64,000 nucleotides of DNA from Polynucleobacter sp. GWA2_45_21 (GTDB lineage: Bacteria; Pseudomonadota; Gammaproteobacteria; Burkholderiales; Burkholderiaceae). A program made the position numbers and the translations under genes. Numbering within the stretch: position 1 is the stretch's first letter; each line of letters begins with the position of its first letter. The DNA is taken from contig NZ_MHZG01000011.1 in assembly GCF_001830325.1 (NCBI RefSeq), forward strand, positions 124,001 to 188,000, read 5' to 3'. The notes beneath the pieces were generated by a model. That model did not search any database, had not been told where the DNA came from, and saw only the letters and a list, made by a program, of their open reading frames with translations. Positions 8,336 to 17,610 of this stretch are shown here, one piece after another.

Positions 8336-11300
8336 CTAACGCAAGCTAGCCAAGACCTTTTCTAGTCGTTTTAAAGACATTGGGGTTGGGGTCTTTAGTT
8401 CCTGGGCGTATAAGGCCACCCTCAACTCCTCAAGCTGCCAACGAAAATCCGTTAATGCTTGGTCTTCGGCCATAGCGTAGGTCGCGGACCCGCGACTGCC
8501 TTGAACCAACTTTTGCCATGGTCTAGCAACCGACTCCCAGTCTTTTTGACACTGGGCATCTCTAGCAGGATTGGCGCGTAACTTATCAATTCGCATTGCA
8601 ATCGCCTTGAGATATCGAGGGAAATGCACTAACTGGCCGTATGGGGTGTCTGATACAAATTTCGGGAAAATCAAACCCTGAACTTGCGCTTGAATATCTG
8701 CATATGCGCTAGCAGAAGCAGCCTTAGCTTGAGCCAACTTCTTTTGGAGGTCTGCGTGAGCCTGCAAGGCACCCAAGGCATGCTTAGAAATCTCTTGAGC
8801 AATTAAAGCCAATCGAGGCTTACCCGCTTGCAGACGCTCAGCAAATTGCTCTGCATTTACTGGTAACGGATCATTCATAAATGCCCGCTCAAGAGCAAGA
8901 TTCAAAATTTGCTCAATCAAGCTATCTACTGAGCCTACATTAATAAATAGTAAGCCGATCTCCCGAATTCCAGGAAGCTGCTTCTGAAGAGCCTTCAGCG
9001 TATCTTTATTTGATAAAGCGAAAAGTCTTCGCAATCCTTGCCAATGATATTTCCTGGCCTCGAGTAAATCATCAAAAACCTCAAGATCACATGACTCAGT
9101 TCGATCCACTAAAGCTGGATAACCGAATAAAGTGCGATTACCTTTCTGAATCTCTAGAGTTTCGGGTAACTCTCCAAAATCCCAGCTTCGATAACCACCC
9201 TGCTCTACATTTTTTACTGACGAGTTATTACCACTCTGATTGACATTGCTGGGAGTATTTGAGGCGCTTGCAGGAGCTTCGGCGCCAAGCTCCTCTTGAA
9301 CTGCCTGCTGGGCAATCGCCTGGAATGCAGTTCGAGCAGTTTCTCCATGCTCGGCACGCAATCGAGATAAATTGCGCTCCAATTCAAGCTGGCGGCCATG
9401 CTCATCCACCAGTCGGAAATTCATAGATGAATGAAGCGGCAGAGATTCAGGCCTGAAATCCGTGCGCTTAATCTCCAAACCACGCTCTTTACGAATATCC
9501 GTAATTAAGCTATCTAAAAAGTCGCCTACTCCAAACTGTTTTTCTGCCAGCATGCGCTCTAAGAAGGATTTTGCGTACTCAGGCAAAGGCACACAGTGAC
9601 GCCGTAATTTCTGGGGAAGTGATTTCAGTAGCAGATGGATTTTTTCCTCACACATACCTGGCACTAGCCATTCACAACGACGCCCATCGACCTGGTTTAA
9701 TAGCGTCAAGGGAACAACGAGAGTGACTCCATCTTTGGGGCTACCGGGCTCAAAGTGATATGTCAGACTTAACTCAGTTCCACCAACAATCATCTTTTTG
9801 GGGTAGCGATCGACGGTAATGCCTGCAGCTTCATGGCGCATTAAGTCTGCTTTAGCCAAACGCAACAGAGAGTCCGCACTCTGATCTTCAGAATCCTTGC
9901 TCTTTGCTGCATTTTTGAGCCAAGCTTTCATGCTGTCTCTACTGAGAACATCTTTTGGAATTCGTGAATCATAGAAAGCAAACAGGAGATCATCATCCAC
10001 CAAAACATCGGGGCGACGTGAACGATGCTCTAGAGCCTCGATCTCTTTAATCAGTCTGCGGTTATGCCAAAAGAATTCAAAACTACCCGGGTATTTTTTT
10101 CTTGCATCAGCCTCAGTCTCTCGCATCAATGCCGGGGTATCCATGCGCCCGAACATTTCCTCCTGAACCAAGGCTTGCTTAATAAATAACTCACGAGCTT
10201 CTTCTGGGTTATGAGACTCGTAGCGCACTCGGCGACCGTGATATATCGGCAAGCCATACAAAGTGCCACGCTCAAATGCCATGACTTCACCTTGACGACT
10301 ATCCCAAAAGGGATCGCTTAAGGATTTAATCAGCCGCTGAGCTGCAACCTTCTCAACCCACTGAGGCTCAATCTTGGCAATCGTGCGAGCATACATGCGA
10401 TTGGTTTCTAGAAGCTCGCCCGCCAAAATCCAAGCGCCGGCTTTCTTGCCAATAGTTGAACCTGGCCAAATAAAGGGTCGAATCCCGCGAGCGCCAATGT
10501 ACCCACCCGTCTTGCTTCCGCGTTCTTGAGATTTTTCATCTTCTTCTTTTTTAGCAACATAACCTAATAAGCCGGTTAACAAAGATAAGTGAACTTGTTC
10601 ATAGGTAGCAGCGGAGGCGTTTTCTTTCCAACCCTTTTCACCAAGCATCGTATGTAGCTGTCCATGAACATCGCGCCATTCACGCAAGCGTCTTGGTGAT
10701 AAAAACTTACTGCGGCACAGATTTTCTAATTGGCGATTGCTGTGCTTATGCTGCAGAGCGTCTTGATACCAATCCCAAAGCTTCACAAAACTCAGAAACT
10801 CGGAACGCTCGTCCGCAAACTGCAGGTGAGCTTGATCGGCGGCAGCAACCTGATCCATTGGTCGATCGCGCGGGTCTTGCGTGGCTAGAGCGGAGGCAAT
10901 GATGGTGACTTCACGTAGTGCGTTTTGTTCTTTAGCAGCTAAGAGCATGCGTCCGATGCGGGGATCTAGCGGAAGATCTGCTAATTGCTTGCCCGTGGGA
11001 GTCAACTTAAAGCTATTGTTAATGTCTTGGTTGTCACCTACAGAACTCTCGTCATAGACGATGGCACCTAATTCATCCAGAAGCTGCACGCCATCGGCAA
11101 TTGCTCGACCCAAGGGCTTATCAATAAATGGGAATTCTTGAACGCGAGGTAAGCGTAGAGAACTCATACGAAGTAATACCGCTGCTAGTGAACTTCGCAG
11201 GATTTCAGGGTCGGTAAATTTGGGTCGATTTAAATAGTCTTGCTCGCTATACAGACGAATACAAATACCATCCGATACACGACCACAACGACCTGCCCTC

Positions 11301-12418
11301 TGATTGGCTGCAGCCTGAGAAATTGGCTCAATTTGTAGCTGCTCTACTTTGTTGCGATAGGAATAGCGCTTCACCCGCGCTAAACCACTATCGACAACAT
11401 ACCGAATATTGGGAACAGTTAATGAAGTCTCGGCAACGTTGGTTGTCAGGATGATGCGTCGACCATTACCCGGATTGAACACACGCTCTTGCTCTGCAAC
11501 GGATTGGCGAGCAAAGAGACTCAATATCTCCGGATGAAACCGTTGCTGCAGAACATGATCTTTGCGAAGTGCTTCAGCGCAATCCCGAATCTCTCGCTCC
11601 CCTGGCAAGAACACCAAGACATCTCCAGCACCTGAGGCACCCTCTCGCCATACATTGGCGATTGCTTCTGCTACTGCATCAGGAATTTCCTTAGCCTCTT
11701 TAGATTCTTTTTTGCCATCTGGTTTTGCATCAGGCTCCAGAGGTTCATAGCGCTGCTCTACGGGAAAGAGACGCCCACTGACCTCAATTACTGGGGCAGG
11801 CTTCCCATTTAAGGCGAAATGATCTGAAAAACGCTTAGCATCGATAGTCGCTGAGGTGATGATGAGCTTGAGATCTGGGCGCTTAGGCAATAACTGGCGG
11901 AGATAGCCCAATAGAAAATCAATATTGAGACTGCGTTCATGGGCCTCATCGATGATGAGCGTGTCATAGGCGCGGAGCTGAGGGTCTCGCTGGGTTTCTG
12001 TGAGCAAGATGCCATCAGTCATTAGTTTGATGGAGGCGCCCTGACCGGTCTTATCAGCAAAACGGACTTGATACCCGACGTCTTGACCGATTGGCGTGCC
12101 CAGCTCCTGGGCTATACGCTTCGCTGTCGCTGTCGCAGCGATACGGCGAGGCTGAGTATGTCCAATCAGCCGGCCGCCATTGATGGTGCCCCTACCCAAG
12201 TCTAGACAGATCTTGGGTAATTGGGTTGTTTTACCTGACCCGGTCTCACCACAGACAATCACCACTTGGTGAGAGCTCAAGGCATCCTTAATGATTTGGC
12301 GCTGGCCTGATACTGGTAACTCCTCCGGAAAGCGAATTTCTAGCCGTCGCGAGGTGTTGGAAGCAGGCACAGTCGTAGGGCTTGCTTTGGGTTTTTGTTG
12401 GTTTATAGGCTCTTGCAC
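8336..12418 (-). CDS. hrpA: ATP-dependent RNA helicase HrpA (DEAH box)
   Basis: At 1360 residues this has the full HrpA length. Helicase motifs are clear near the N-terminus: GETGSGKTTQLP (I), TQPRRIAA (Ia), DEAH (II), SAT (III), and QRAGRCGR (VI), followed by HA2, OB and the long HrpA-specific C-terminal domain. HrpA rescues stalled or collided ribosomes on mRNA in E. coli. The start is uncertain: a GTG at 12418 gives the longest form, and a GTG at 12370 (PASNTSRRLEIRFPEELP) would begin just before the conserved region. It is divergent from argA with only 17 bases between. Confidence 0.95.
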   Translation of the reverse strand: MQEPINQQKPKASPTTVPASNTSRRLEIRFPEELPVSGQRQIIKDALSSHQVVIVCGETGSGKTTQLPKICLDLGRGTINGGRLIGHTQPRRIAATATAKRIAQELGTPIGQDVGYQVRFADKTGQGASIKLMTDGILLTETQRDPQLRAYDTLIIDEAHERSLNIDFLLGYLRQLLPKRPDLKLIITSATIDAKRFSDHFALNGKPAPVIEVSGRLFPVEQRYEPLEPDAKPDGKKESKEAKEIPDAVAEAIANVWREGASGAGDVLVFLPGEREIRDCAEALRKDHVLQQRFHPEILSLFARQSVAEQERVFNPGNGRRIILTTNVAETSLTVPNIRYVVDSGLARVKRYSYRNKVEQLQIEPISQAAANQRAGRCGRVSDGICIRLYSEQDYLNRPKFTDPEILRSSLAAVLLRMSSLRLPRVQEFPFIDKPLGRAIADGVQLLDELGAIVYDESSVGDNQDINNSFKLTPTGKQLADLPLDPRIGRMLLAAKEQNALREVTIIASALATQDPRDRPMDQVAAADQAHLQFADERSEFLSFVKLWDWYQDALQHKHSNRQLENLCRSKFLSPRRLREWRDVHGQLHTMLGEKGWKENASAATYEQVHLSLLTGLLGYVAKKEEDEKSQERGSKTGGYIGARGIRPFIWPGSTIGKKAGAWILAGELLETNRMYARTIAKIEPQWVEKVAAQRLIKSLSDPFWDSRQGEVMAFERGTLYGLPIYHGRRVRYESHNPEEARELFIKQALVQEEMFGRMDTPALMRETEADARKKYPGSFEFFWHNRRLIKEIEALEHRSRRPDVLVDDDLLFAFYDSRIPKDVLSRDSMKAWLKNAAKSKDSEDQSADSLLRLAKADLMRHEAAGITVDRYPKKMIVGGTELSLTYHFEPGSPKDGVTLVVPLTLLNQVDGRRCEWLVPGMCEEKIHLLLKSLPQKLRRHCVPLPEYAKSFLERMLAEKQFGVGDFLDSLITDIRKERGLEIKRTDFRPESLPLHSSMNFRLVDEHGRQLELERNLSRLRAEHGETARTAFQAIAQQAVQEELGAEAPASASNTPSNVNQSGNNSSVKNVEQGGYRSWDFGELPETLEIQKGNRTLFGYPALVDRTESCDLEVFDDLLEARKYHWQGLRRLFALSNKDTLKALQKQLPGIREIGLLFINVGSVDSLIEQILNLALERAFMNDPLPVNAEQFAERLQAGKPRLALIAQEISKHALGALQAHADLQKKLAQAKAASASAYADIQAQVQGLIFPKFVSDTPYGQLVHFPRYLKAIAMRIDKLRANPARDAQCQKDWESVARPWQKLVQGSRGSATYAMAEDQALTDFRWQLEELRVALYAQELKTPTPMSLKRLEKVLASLR

Positions 12419-12426
12419 CCTATAAT
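12398..12426 (+). promoter_or_regulatory. Promoter of argA (perfect -10, leaderless layout)
   Basis: TATAAT at 12421-12426 matches the sigma-70 -10 consensus exactly; a weak -35 TTGGTT lies 17 bases upstream at 12398-12403, inside the 5' end of hrpA. The argA ATG is at 12436, only 9 bases after the -10, so transcription should begin 0-3 bases before the ATG and no ribosome binding site fits. Confidence 0.6.
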
Positions 12427-12435
12427 TTTCTCACT

Positions 12436-13800
12436 ATGCCAACAAATGCACCAAACCCCGGCTCAAACGCCGAAGAATCAAGCTCCAACTTTCCTTTTGT
12501 AGGATGGCTGCGTGATGTTGCGCCCTATATCCATAGCTTCCGCGAGAAGACCTTTGTTATTGCCTTTGCTGGTGAACTTGTCCAAGAAATCGGCCTCGAG
12601 AACCTCATCGAAGATATCGCCATGTTGCATGCCATGGGGATGCGCATTGTTCTAGTTCACGGTATCCGCCCTCAAATTGAAGAGCAACTCATGCTCCGCA
12701 ATATCAAGAGTCAGTTTGGCAAAAGCACAATGCACAGTTATCGGATCACCGATGCCGCAGCCTTGGAATGCGTTAAAGAAGCTGCTGGTGAATTACGCCT
12801 CGACATCGAAGCAGCATTTAGTCGCGGCTTACCAAATACCCCGATGGCAGGCTCACGTATTTCAGTGATCTCGGGTAACTTTATCACAGCAATGCCTGTA
12901 GGCGTGGTTGAAGGTATTGATTACATTCATACTGGCTTGGTGCGTAAGGTGGACTCCACCTCCATTAAGCTCTCGCTCGATAGCAACAAAATTGTCTTGC
13001 TCTCACCGCTAGGCTTCTCGCCGACAGGGCAAGCATTTAATCTTGCCTTTGAAGATGTTGCTGCGTCGACTGCTGCTGCACTCAAAGCGGATAAGTTAAT
13101 TTTCCTCAGCCCCTACACCGGCCTTAAAGATGAAGAAGGTGATTACATTACCGAGCTCTCGATGCCCCAGCTACATGAATATATAACCCAGCATCCCGAG
13201 CTTGATCTAGGCATGAAGAGCTTACTCAACATCTCTGGTAGAGCCATTCGTGCTGGCGTGAGCCGCGTGCACTTCTTACCGTGCAATCAAGATGGCGCAC
13301 TCTTGGAAGAGCTCTTTACCCATGACGGTATCGGCATGATGTTGGCCTCATCAGATATTGAGAATTTACGCGAAGCGAATCAGGATGACGTTGGCGGCAT
13401 CTTGCAGCTCACTAGCCCACTCGAAGAAGAAGGCATTTTGGCTGCCCGTGGACAAGATGTGATTGAGCGTGATATTCAGCGTTTCTCTGTTATCGAGCAT
13501 GATCGCGTTCTCTTTGGTTGTGCAGCCCTCTTCCCCTTCCCTAATGGTGTTGGTGAACTTGCTTGTCTCGCAGTAGATCCTGGTGTTCAGGGCTCCGGCG
13601 ACGGAGAGCGTTTACTCAAGCGCGTTGAGATGCGGGCAAAGCGGGAAGGCATAAAAAAATTGTTCGTTTTAACCACCAGAACAGAGCACTGGTTTTTAAA
13701 GCGCGGATTTAAGCGCGCCTCTGTTGACGATCTTCCTGAAGAAAGAAAGCAGATCTATAACTGGGATCGCAAATCCATGGTTCTCACCAAAGATCTATAA
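12436..13800 (+). CDS. argA: Amino-acid N-acetyltransferase (N-acetylglutamate synthase)
   Basis: Catalyses the first step of arginine biosynthesis, acetyl-CoA plus glutamate to N-acetylglutamate. The 454-residue protein has an N-terminal amino-acid-kinase fold (about residues 25-290, with FAGELVQE and LVHGIRPQIE), which in this family binds arginine for feedback inhibition, and a C-terminal GNAT acetyltransferase domain (LACLAVDPGVQGSGDGERLL as the acetyl-CoA loop). The next ATG lies far inside the conserved domain, so the start at 12436 is firm even though no ribosome site precedes it. The mRNA is probably leaderless. Confidence 0.96.
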   Translation: MPTNAPNPGSNAEESSSNFPFVGWLRDVAPYIHSFREKTFVIAFAGELVQEIGLENLIEDIAMLHAMGMRIVLVHGIRPQIEEQLMLRNIKSQFGKSTMHSYRITDAAALECVKEAAGELRLDIEAAFSRGLPNTPMAGSRISVISGNFITAMPVGVVEGIDYIHTGLVRKVDSTSIKLSLDSNKIVLLSPLGFSPTGQAFNLAFEDVAASTAAALKADKLIFLSPYTGLKDEEGDYITELSMPQLHEYITQHPELDLGMKSLLNISGRAIRAGVSRVHFLPCNQDGALLEELFTHDGIGMMLASSDIENLREANQDDVGGILQLTSPLEEEGILAARGQDVIERDIQRFSVIEHDRVLFGCAALFPFPNGVGELACLAVDPGVQGSGDGERLLKRVEMRAKREGIKKLFVLTTRTEHWFLKRGFKRASVDDLPEERKQIYNWDRKSMVLTKDL

Positions 13801-13860
13801 GCTTTTATAGTTATTTTTCATTATTTGTATTTAGTACACCGTATTTGAAAGGCATTACAA

Positions 13861-14133
13861 ATGGCACGCATGGTTCAATGCATCAAACTCAATAAAGAAG
13901 CTGAAGGTATGGACTTTGCTCCACTGCCAGGCGAGCTGGGTAAGAAGATTTGGAATCAAGTCTCTAAAGAAGCTTGGGCTGCCTGGTTAAAGCAACAAAC
14001 CATGTTGATCAATGAGAATCGCCTGAATATGGCTGATCCTCGTGCTCGCCAATACCTACTAAAGCAAGTTGAGAAATACTTCTTTGAAGGTGGTGCAGAC
14101 ACAGCTCAGGGCTATGTACCGCCTGCTGAGTAA
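13861..14133 (+). CDS. yggX: Probable Fe(2+)-trafficking protein YggX
   Basis: The 90-residue sequence ([30 protein letters not shown] at the N-terminus, then [15 protein letters not shown]) is the standard YggX family, with its conserved Cys at position 7. Members protect iron-sulfur clusters and help iron handling during oxidative stress. It lies 60 bases downstream of argA on the same strand and may share its transcript. Confidence 0.95.
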   Translation: MARMVQCIKLNKEAEGMDFAPLPGELGKKIWNQVSKEAWAAWLKQQTMLINENRLNMADPRARQYLLKQVEKYFFEGGADTAQGYVPPAE

Positions 14134-14149
14134 TTTTTTTAAGTATCTC

Positions 14150-14178
14150 TTGACGAGTCAAATCCAGAGGCATAGGAT
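14150..14178 (+). promoter_or_regulatory. Promoter of the 6S-like small RNA
   Basis: TTGACG at 14150-14155 and TAGGAT at 14173-14178 are separated by 17 bases. The -35 matches five of six consensus positions and the -10 four of six. The start would fall near 14185, at the base of the predicted closing stem of the RNA. No protein-coding gene follows on this strand before the terminator. Confidence 0.5.
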
Positions 14179-14181
14179 TGA

Positions 14182-14352
14182 AGCGTAGTCGGTCAGATAT
14201 TGTGATTGGTTACATTGGCGAAAGCCACTACTTGTAAGCATATCTATGTGCTTATGGGCTTTGGGAACTAAATCTCTTCCCTTTGCCTGCGCCATGATGA
14301 GTCATGGCAAACAAACCCGATGGATCAGCTCGCTGCCCCGTCGGGTTTTTTT
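14182..14352 (+). ncRNA. Putative 6S-like structured small RNA
   Basis: The gap between convergent yggX and rpiA has a promoter, a long rod-like fold and a terminator, spanning about 170 bases. By eye, AGCGTAGTCGGTC at the 5' end pairs with GATCAGCTCGCT near the 3' end (11 pairs, one bulge, one mismatch). GATTGGTT pairs with AACTAAATC, AAAGCC with GGCTTT and TAAGCA with TGCTTA, stacked into one hairpin. Between these stems is a bubble whose 3' strand carries its own perfect hairpin GCCATGA/TCATGGC. Closing stem, central bubble with a 3'-side hairpin and terminal stem is the layout of 6S RNA, the inhibitor of sigma-70 RNA polymerase. In E. coli ssrS also lies near rpiA. I could not match a 6S sequence consensus, so the family assignment is tentative. 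Confidence 0.5.
14313..14352 (+). terminator. Rho-independent terminator of the small RNA
   Basis: AAACCCGA at 14313-14320 pairs with TCGGGTTT at 14341-14348, followed by more T residues. The 20-base loop contains the 3' arm of the RNA's closing stem, so terminator and mature fold are alternative structures. The A-rich left flank may also let it end rpiA from the other strand. Confidence 0.7.
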
Positions 14353-14355
14353 AAT

Positions 14356-15066
14356 TTAGAAAGTGATTCTGCTCACGCCAGAAGCATTGCTCACAAGCAA
14401 AATATCCGCCTTCTCTTTTGCAAATAGGCCAACAGTGATCACACCAGCGATTTGATTGATTTGTGCCTCAAGTGCAATTGGATCTGCAATCTTCAGGCCT
14501 GCTACATCCAGAATCCACCCGCCGTTATCTGTGACAAAAGGCTGGCTTGGCGTCTGTCCCAAGTCGGCACGAGTATCTTTAGCCATCCTGAGCGTTACGG
14601 CTCCACCCAACTTAGCCAACTCCCGAGCAACAATTCCTTTAGACAAAGGGATGATCTCGACTGGCAAGGCAAAACCGCCTAAAACGGGAACCTGTTTTGA
14701 CGAGTCACAAATGCAGATGAATTGCTTTGCCATCGAGGCAATAATCTTTTCGCGAGTGAGAGCTCCGCCTCCACCCTTAATCATGTGACCAGAAGGATCA
14801 ATTTCATCAGCACCATCGACATAAGCGGGCAGTTGATCCACCTCATTCGGATCCAAGACCTTAAAGCCGTGCTTTAACAAGCGCTCAGTTGTAGCATTAG
14901 AGCTCGATACTGTTCCGGCAAAATGATCCTTATGGGGTGCCAAAGCATCAATAAAGCAGTTAGCGGTTGATCCAGTTCCAATACCCAGGATCTGACCAGC
15001 AGGCAGCTTTAGCACCTCATCCCGCGCCGCCTCACCCACTAATTGCTTTAGTTGATCTTGATTCAT
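14356..15066 (-). CDS. rpiA: Ribose-5-phosphate isomerase A
   Basis: Interconverts ribose 5-phosphate and ribulose 5-phosphate in the pentose phosphate pathway. The 236-residue protein shows the family motifs [15 protein letters not shown] (phosphate loop), the catalytic DGADEIDP and [12 protein letters not shown], and the EIIPLSKG region. It is divergent from tal, another pentose phosphate gene, across 109 bases that must hold both promoters. Confidence 0.97.
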   Translation of the reverse strand: MNQDQLKQLVGEAARDEVLKLPAGQILGIGTGSTANCFIDALAPHKDHFAGTVSSSNATTERLLKHGFKVLDPNEVDQLPAYVDGADEIDPSGHMIKGGGGALTREKIIASMAKQFICICDSSKQVPVLGGFALPVEIIPLSKGIVARELAKLGGAVTLRMAKDTRADLGQTPSQPFVTDNGGWILDVAGLKIADPIALEAQINQIAGVITVGLFAKEKADILLVSNASGVSRITF

Positions 15067-15175
15067 GATCTTGCCCGATATCCTTATCTAAACTGGAACA
15101 GCCTTATTTATGCATCTATCATATGATATTCAATCTGTTTTACTGATTAATTAAATAAGAGCATTCAAGATCCTC

Positions 15176-16144
15176 ATGACTTCCTCCCTTACCGCGCTGA
15201 GCCAACTCAAGCAACTGACTACCGTCGTAGCCGATACCGGCGACTTTGAGCGCATGCAGGAATATCAGCCTCAGGATGCGACTACTAATCCATCTCTGAT
15301 ACTGAAGGCTGCACAGCAAGCTAACTATCAGGCCTTGGTAAACCAGGTCAAATCAGCCCATCCTGGCATGAAACCAGTCGATTTGGTTGACCATATCCTG
15401 GTGGCTTTTGGCCTTGAGATTTTGAAAATCGTCCCAGGTCGGGTTTCGACCGAAGTCGATGCCCGCCTGTCTTTTGATACTCAGGCAACCATTCACAAAG
15501 CAAAACACCTCATCGCCCTGTATGAGTCTCATGGGGTTGATCGCAAGCGCATCTTGATTAAATTAGCCGGCACTTGGGAAGGTATTCAAGCAGCCAAAGC
15601 GTTAGAGGCGGAAGGCATTCATTGCAATATGACGCTGCTTTTCTCTTTGGTGCAAGCTGCAGCCTGCGGCGCAGTCAATGCGAAATTAATTTCACCCTTT
15701 GTGGGACGCATCACCGATTGGTACAAAGCCAAACTTGGCAGCAATTGGAACGATGTCAATAATGGTGGTGCAAATGACCCTGGCGTTACCTCCGTCAAGC
15801 GCATATTCCACTATTACAAGCACTTTGGTATTGCCACCGAAATTATGGGAGCGAGCTTTCGCAACACCAGCCAAATATTAGAGCTGGCTGGATGCGACTT
15901 ACTCACTATTAGTCCAGAGCTTTTGGGTGATCTTCAGAACAGCACGACAGTAGTTGAGAAGAAGCTTAATTCCAGCAATGCAGCAAGCGCGCTTGCCAGC
16001 GAAAATATCTCAGCCCTTAAGTTAGATGAACCTCACTTTAGATTGCAGTTGAATAATGATGCTATGACCACAGAAAAGCTCGCAGAAGGCATACGCAATT
16101 TCTGTATCGATACCGAGAAACTAGAGACCTTATTAAGCAGATAA
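15176..16144 (+). CDS. tal: Transaldolase
   Basis: Transfers a dihydroxyacetone unit between sugar phosphates in the non-oxidative pentose phosphate pathway. The 322-residue length and motifs [13 protein letters not shown], the Schiff-base lysine segment [13 protein letters not shown], and [12 protein letters not shown] identify the TalB subfamily. It is divergent from rpiA, so the two sugar-phosphate enzymes share an intergenic control region. Confidence 0.97.
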   Translation: MTSSLTALSQLKQLTTVVADTGDFERMQEYQPQDATTNPSLILKAAQQANYQALVNQVKSAHPGMKPVDLVDHILVAFGLEILKIVPGRVSTEVDARLSFDTQATIHKAKHLIALYESHGVDRKRILIKLAGTWEGIQAAKALEAEGIHCNMTLLFSLVQAAACGAVNAKLISPFVGRITDWYKAKLGSNWNDVNNGGANDPGVTSVKRIFHYYKHFGIATEIMGASFRNTSQILELAGCDLLTISPELLGDLQNSTTVVEKKLNSSNAASALASENISALKLDEPHFRLQLNNDAMTTEKLAEGIRNFCIDTEKLETLLSR

Positions 16145-16173
16145 GTTCTAAGCTAAGTCACTAAGGAGTCAAA

Positions 16174-16596
16174 ATGATCATTCATTGTCCGCATTGCCAT
16201 AAAGGCAATCGTGTTCCCGCTGAAAAACTCAATCAGACTCCAGTTTGTGGCGCCTGCAAACAGGAGCTTCTTTCTCTCCCCATCAATGCGACTGCCGCAA
16301 ACTTTAGCGAACTAGTGACTCAATCAACAATGCCGGTAATGGTGGATTTTTGGGCACCCTGGTGCGGGCCATGCAAGATGTTTGGACCAACTTTTCAGGC
16401 AAGTGCTATCAGCCACGCAAATCAAGTTCTGTTTGTGAAAGTGAATACCGAAGCAGAACAATTACTCGGATCCCAGTGGAATATCCGCTCGATACCAACG
16501 CTAGCAGGATTTAGGAATGGTAAAGAAGTTCACCGTATTAGCGGCGCACTGCCTCCAGCGCAGCTAGAGCAGTTTGTGCAACAACTGCTTGCTTAA
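16174..16596 (+). CDS. trxC: Thioredoxin 2 with N-terminal zinc-binding domain
   Basis: The 140-residue protein has two CxxC pairs at its start (CPHC near residue 4 and CGAC near residue 28), the zinc site of thioredoxin 2, then a thioredoxin fold with active site WCGPCK and the cis-proline segment SIPTL. TrxC reduces disulfides in the cytoplasm and is linked to oxidative stress defence. It lies 29 bases after tal, with AAGGAG before its ATG. Confidence 0.95.
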   Translation: MIIHCPHCHKGNRVPAEKLNQTPVCGACKQELLSLPINATAANFSELVTQSTMPVMVDFWAPWCGPCKMFGPTFQASAISHANQVLFVKVNTEAEQLLGSQWNIRSIPTLAGFRNGKEVHRISGALPPAQLEQFVQQLLA

Positions 16597-16607
16597 AGCA
16601 TTGCTGA

Positions 16608-16793
16608 TTACTTCTTAGCGGTACTGATACCCAAAATACTATAGGCAGGACAATTTCCAATCATCCCAGTCAGCAAGGGGATGATGCCGATCCAAGCCCA
16701 TGGGCCAGTAATTCCAAAACCTGCAAGACCCATCAAGGTGACGCCAATGGTCATTCGAAGAACGCGGTCAGTATGTCCGATATTGCATTTCAT
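16608..16793 (-). CDS. Small DUF2892-type inner membrane protein
   Basis: The 61-residue protein (MKCNIGHTDRVLRMTIGV... then NCPAYSILGIST) has two hydrophobic segments and matches the pattern of the DUF2892 (YgaP transmembrane-like) family: an N-terminal NxG..DR.iR...G and a C-terminal GxCPxYxxxGixT. Its function is unknown. In other bacteria the domain is fused to or near rhodanese proteins. A GGAGG-like site (revcomp of cctcctg) precedes the start. Confidence 0.8.
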   Translation of the reverse strand: MKCNIGHTDRVLRMTIGVTLMGLAGFGITGPWAWIGIIPLLTGMIGNCPAYSILGISTAKK

Positions 16794-16825
16794 AGAAGCC
16801 TCCTGAGTGGATGAAGGGATACGTA

Positions 16826-17581
16826 TTATTTAACTTCTTTAGCTAAACGCTGTCTTAGTGCTTCATACAAGCATACGCCACTGGCTACAGAAACATTCAA
16901 ACTCTCGACTACACCCTTCATTGGAATACGCACCAACTCATCACAAGTCTCACGAGTTAAGCGGCGCATGCCCTCACCCTCCGCACCCATGACAATGCCA
17001 ATAGGGCCAGTGAGATCGAGGTCATAAATTGATTTTTCAGCTTCGTCGTCTGTACCAATTAGCCAAACACCAGCCTCTTGCATTTCTTTCATGCTACGAA
17101 CTAAGTTAGTAACGGTAATCACGGGCATCACTTCGGAAGCACCACTGGATACCTTGCTCACAGTCGCATTGATTGAAGCTGAACGATCCTTAGGGATGAC
17201 TACCGCATCAACACCGGCACCATCAGCCACACGCAAGCATGCACCGAAGTTATGAGGGTCAGTAACACCATCCAATACCAAGAACATCACTTTGCTTTGA
17301 TTGCTTTCAGCGTCCTCTACCACTTCGGTAATAGTGCGGGCAATCGTCATCTTTTCCGCCAAAGCTACTACGCCTTGATGGCGATCATGGCCTGCGAGCT
17401 TATGAAGGCGCTCAGCATCAGCGGCATGCAATCTTTCGCCTAAGATCTCTTCGGCCTGCTTGAGAAAGTCACCCATTCGGCGATCACGACGACTCGGATC
17501 AAAATAAACTGACTTCAGACTTGCCGCATCCACTCGTAAGCGCGCTTGTACTGCATGAAAACCTACCAATATTTGCTTCAT
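16826..17581 (-). CDS. rlmB: 23S rRNA (guanosine(2251)-2'-O)-methyltransferase RlmB
   Basis: A SpoU-class knotted methyltransferase of 251 residues: N-terminal substrate-binding domain (GFHAVQARLR), then the SPOUT motifs NFGACLRVADGAGVDAVV, GIVMGAEGEGM and LNVSVASGVCLYEALRQR. It methylates G2251 in the peptidyl transferase P-loop of 23S rRNA. It follows rnr by 29 bases on the same strand, the common rnr-rlmB operon. Confidence 0.96.
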   Translation of the reverse strand: MKQILVGFHAVQARLRVDAASLKSVYFDPSRRDRRMGDFLKQAEEILGERLHAADAERLHKLAGHDRHQGVVALAEKMTIARTITEVVEDAESNQSKVMFLVLDGVTDPHNFGACLRVADGAGVDAVVIPKDRSASINATVSKVSSGASEVMPVITVTNLVRSMKEMQEAGVWLIGTDDEAEKSIYDLDLTGPIGIVMGAEGEGMRRLTRETCDELVRIPMKGVVESLNVSVASGVCLYEALRQRLAKEVK

Positions 17582-17610
17582 CTTTACTTATCTCGATTCT
17601 GTATTGCTCA

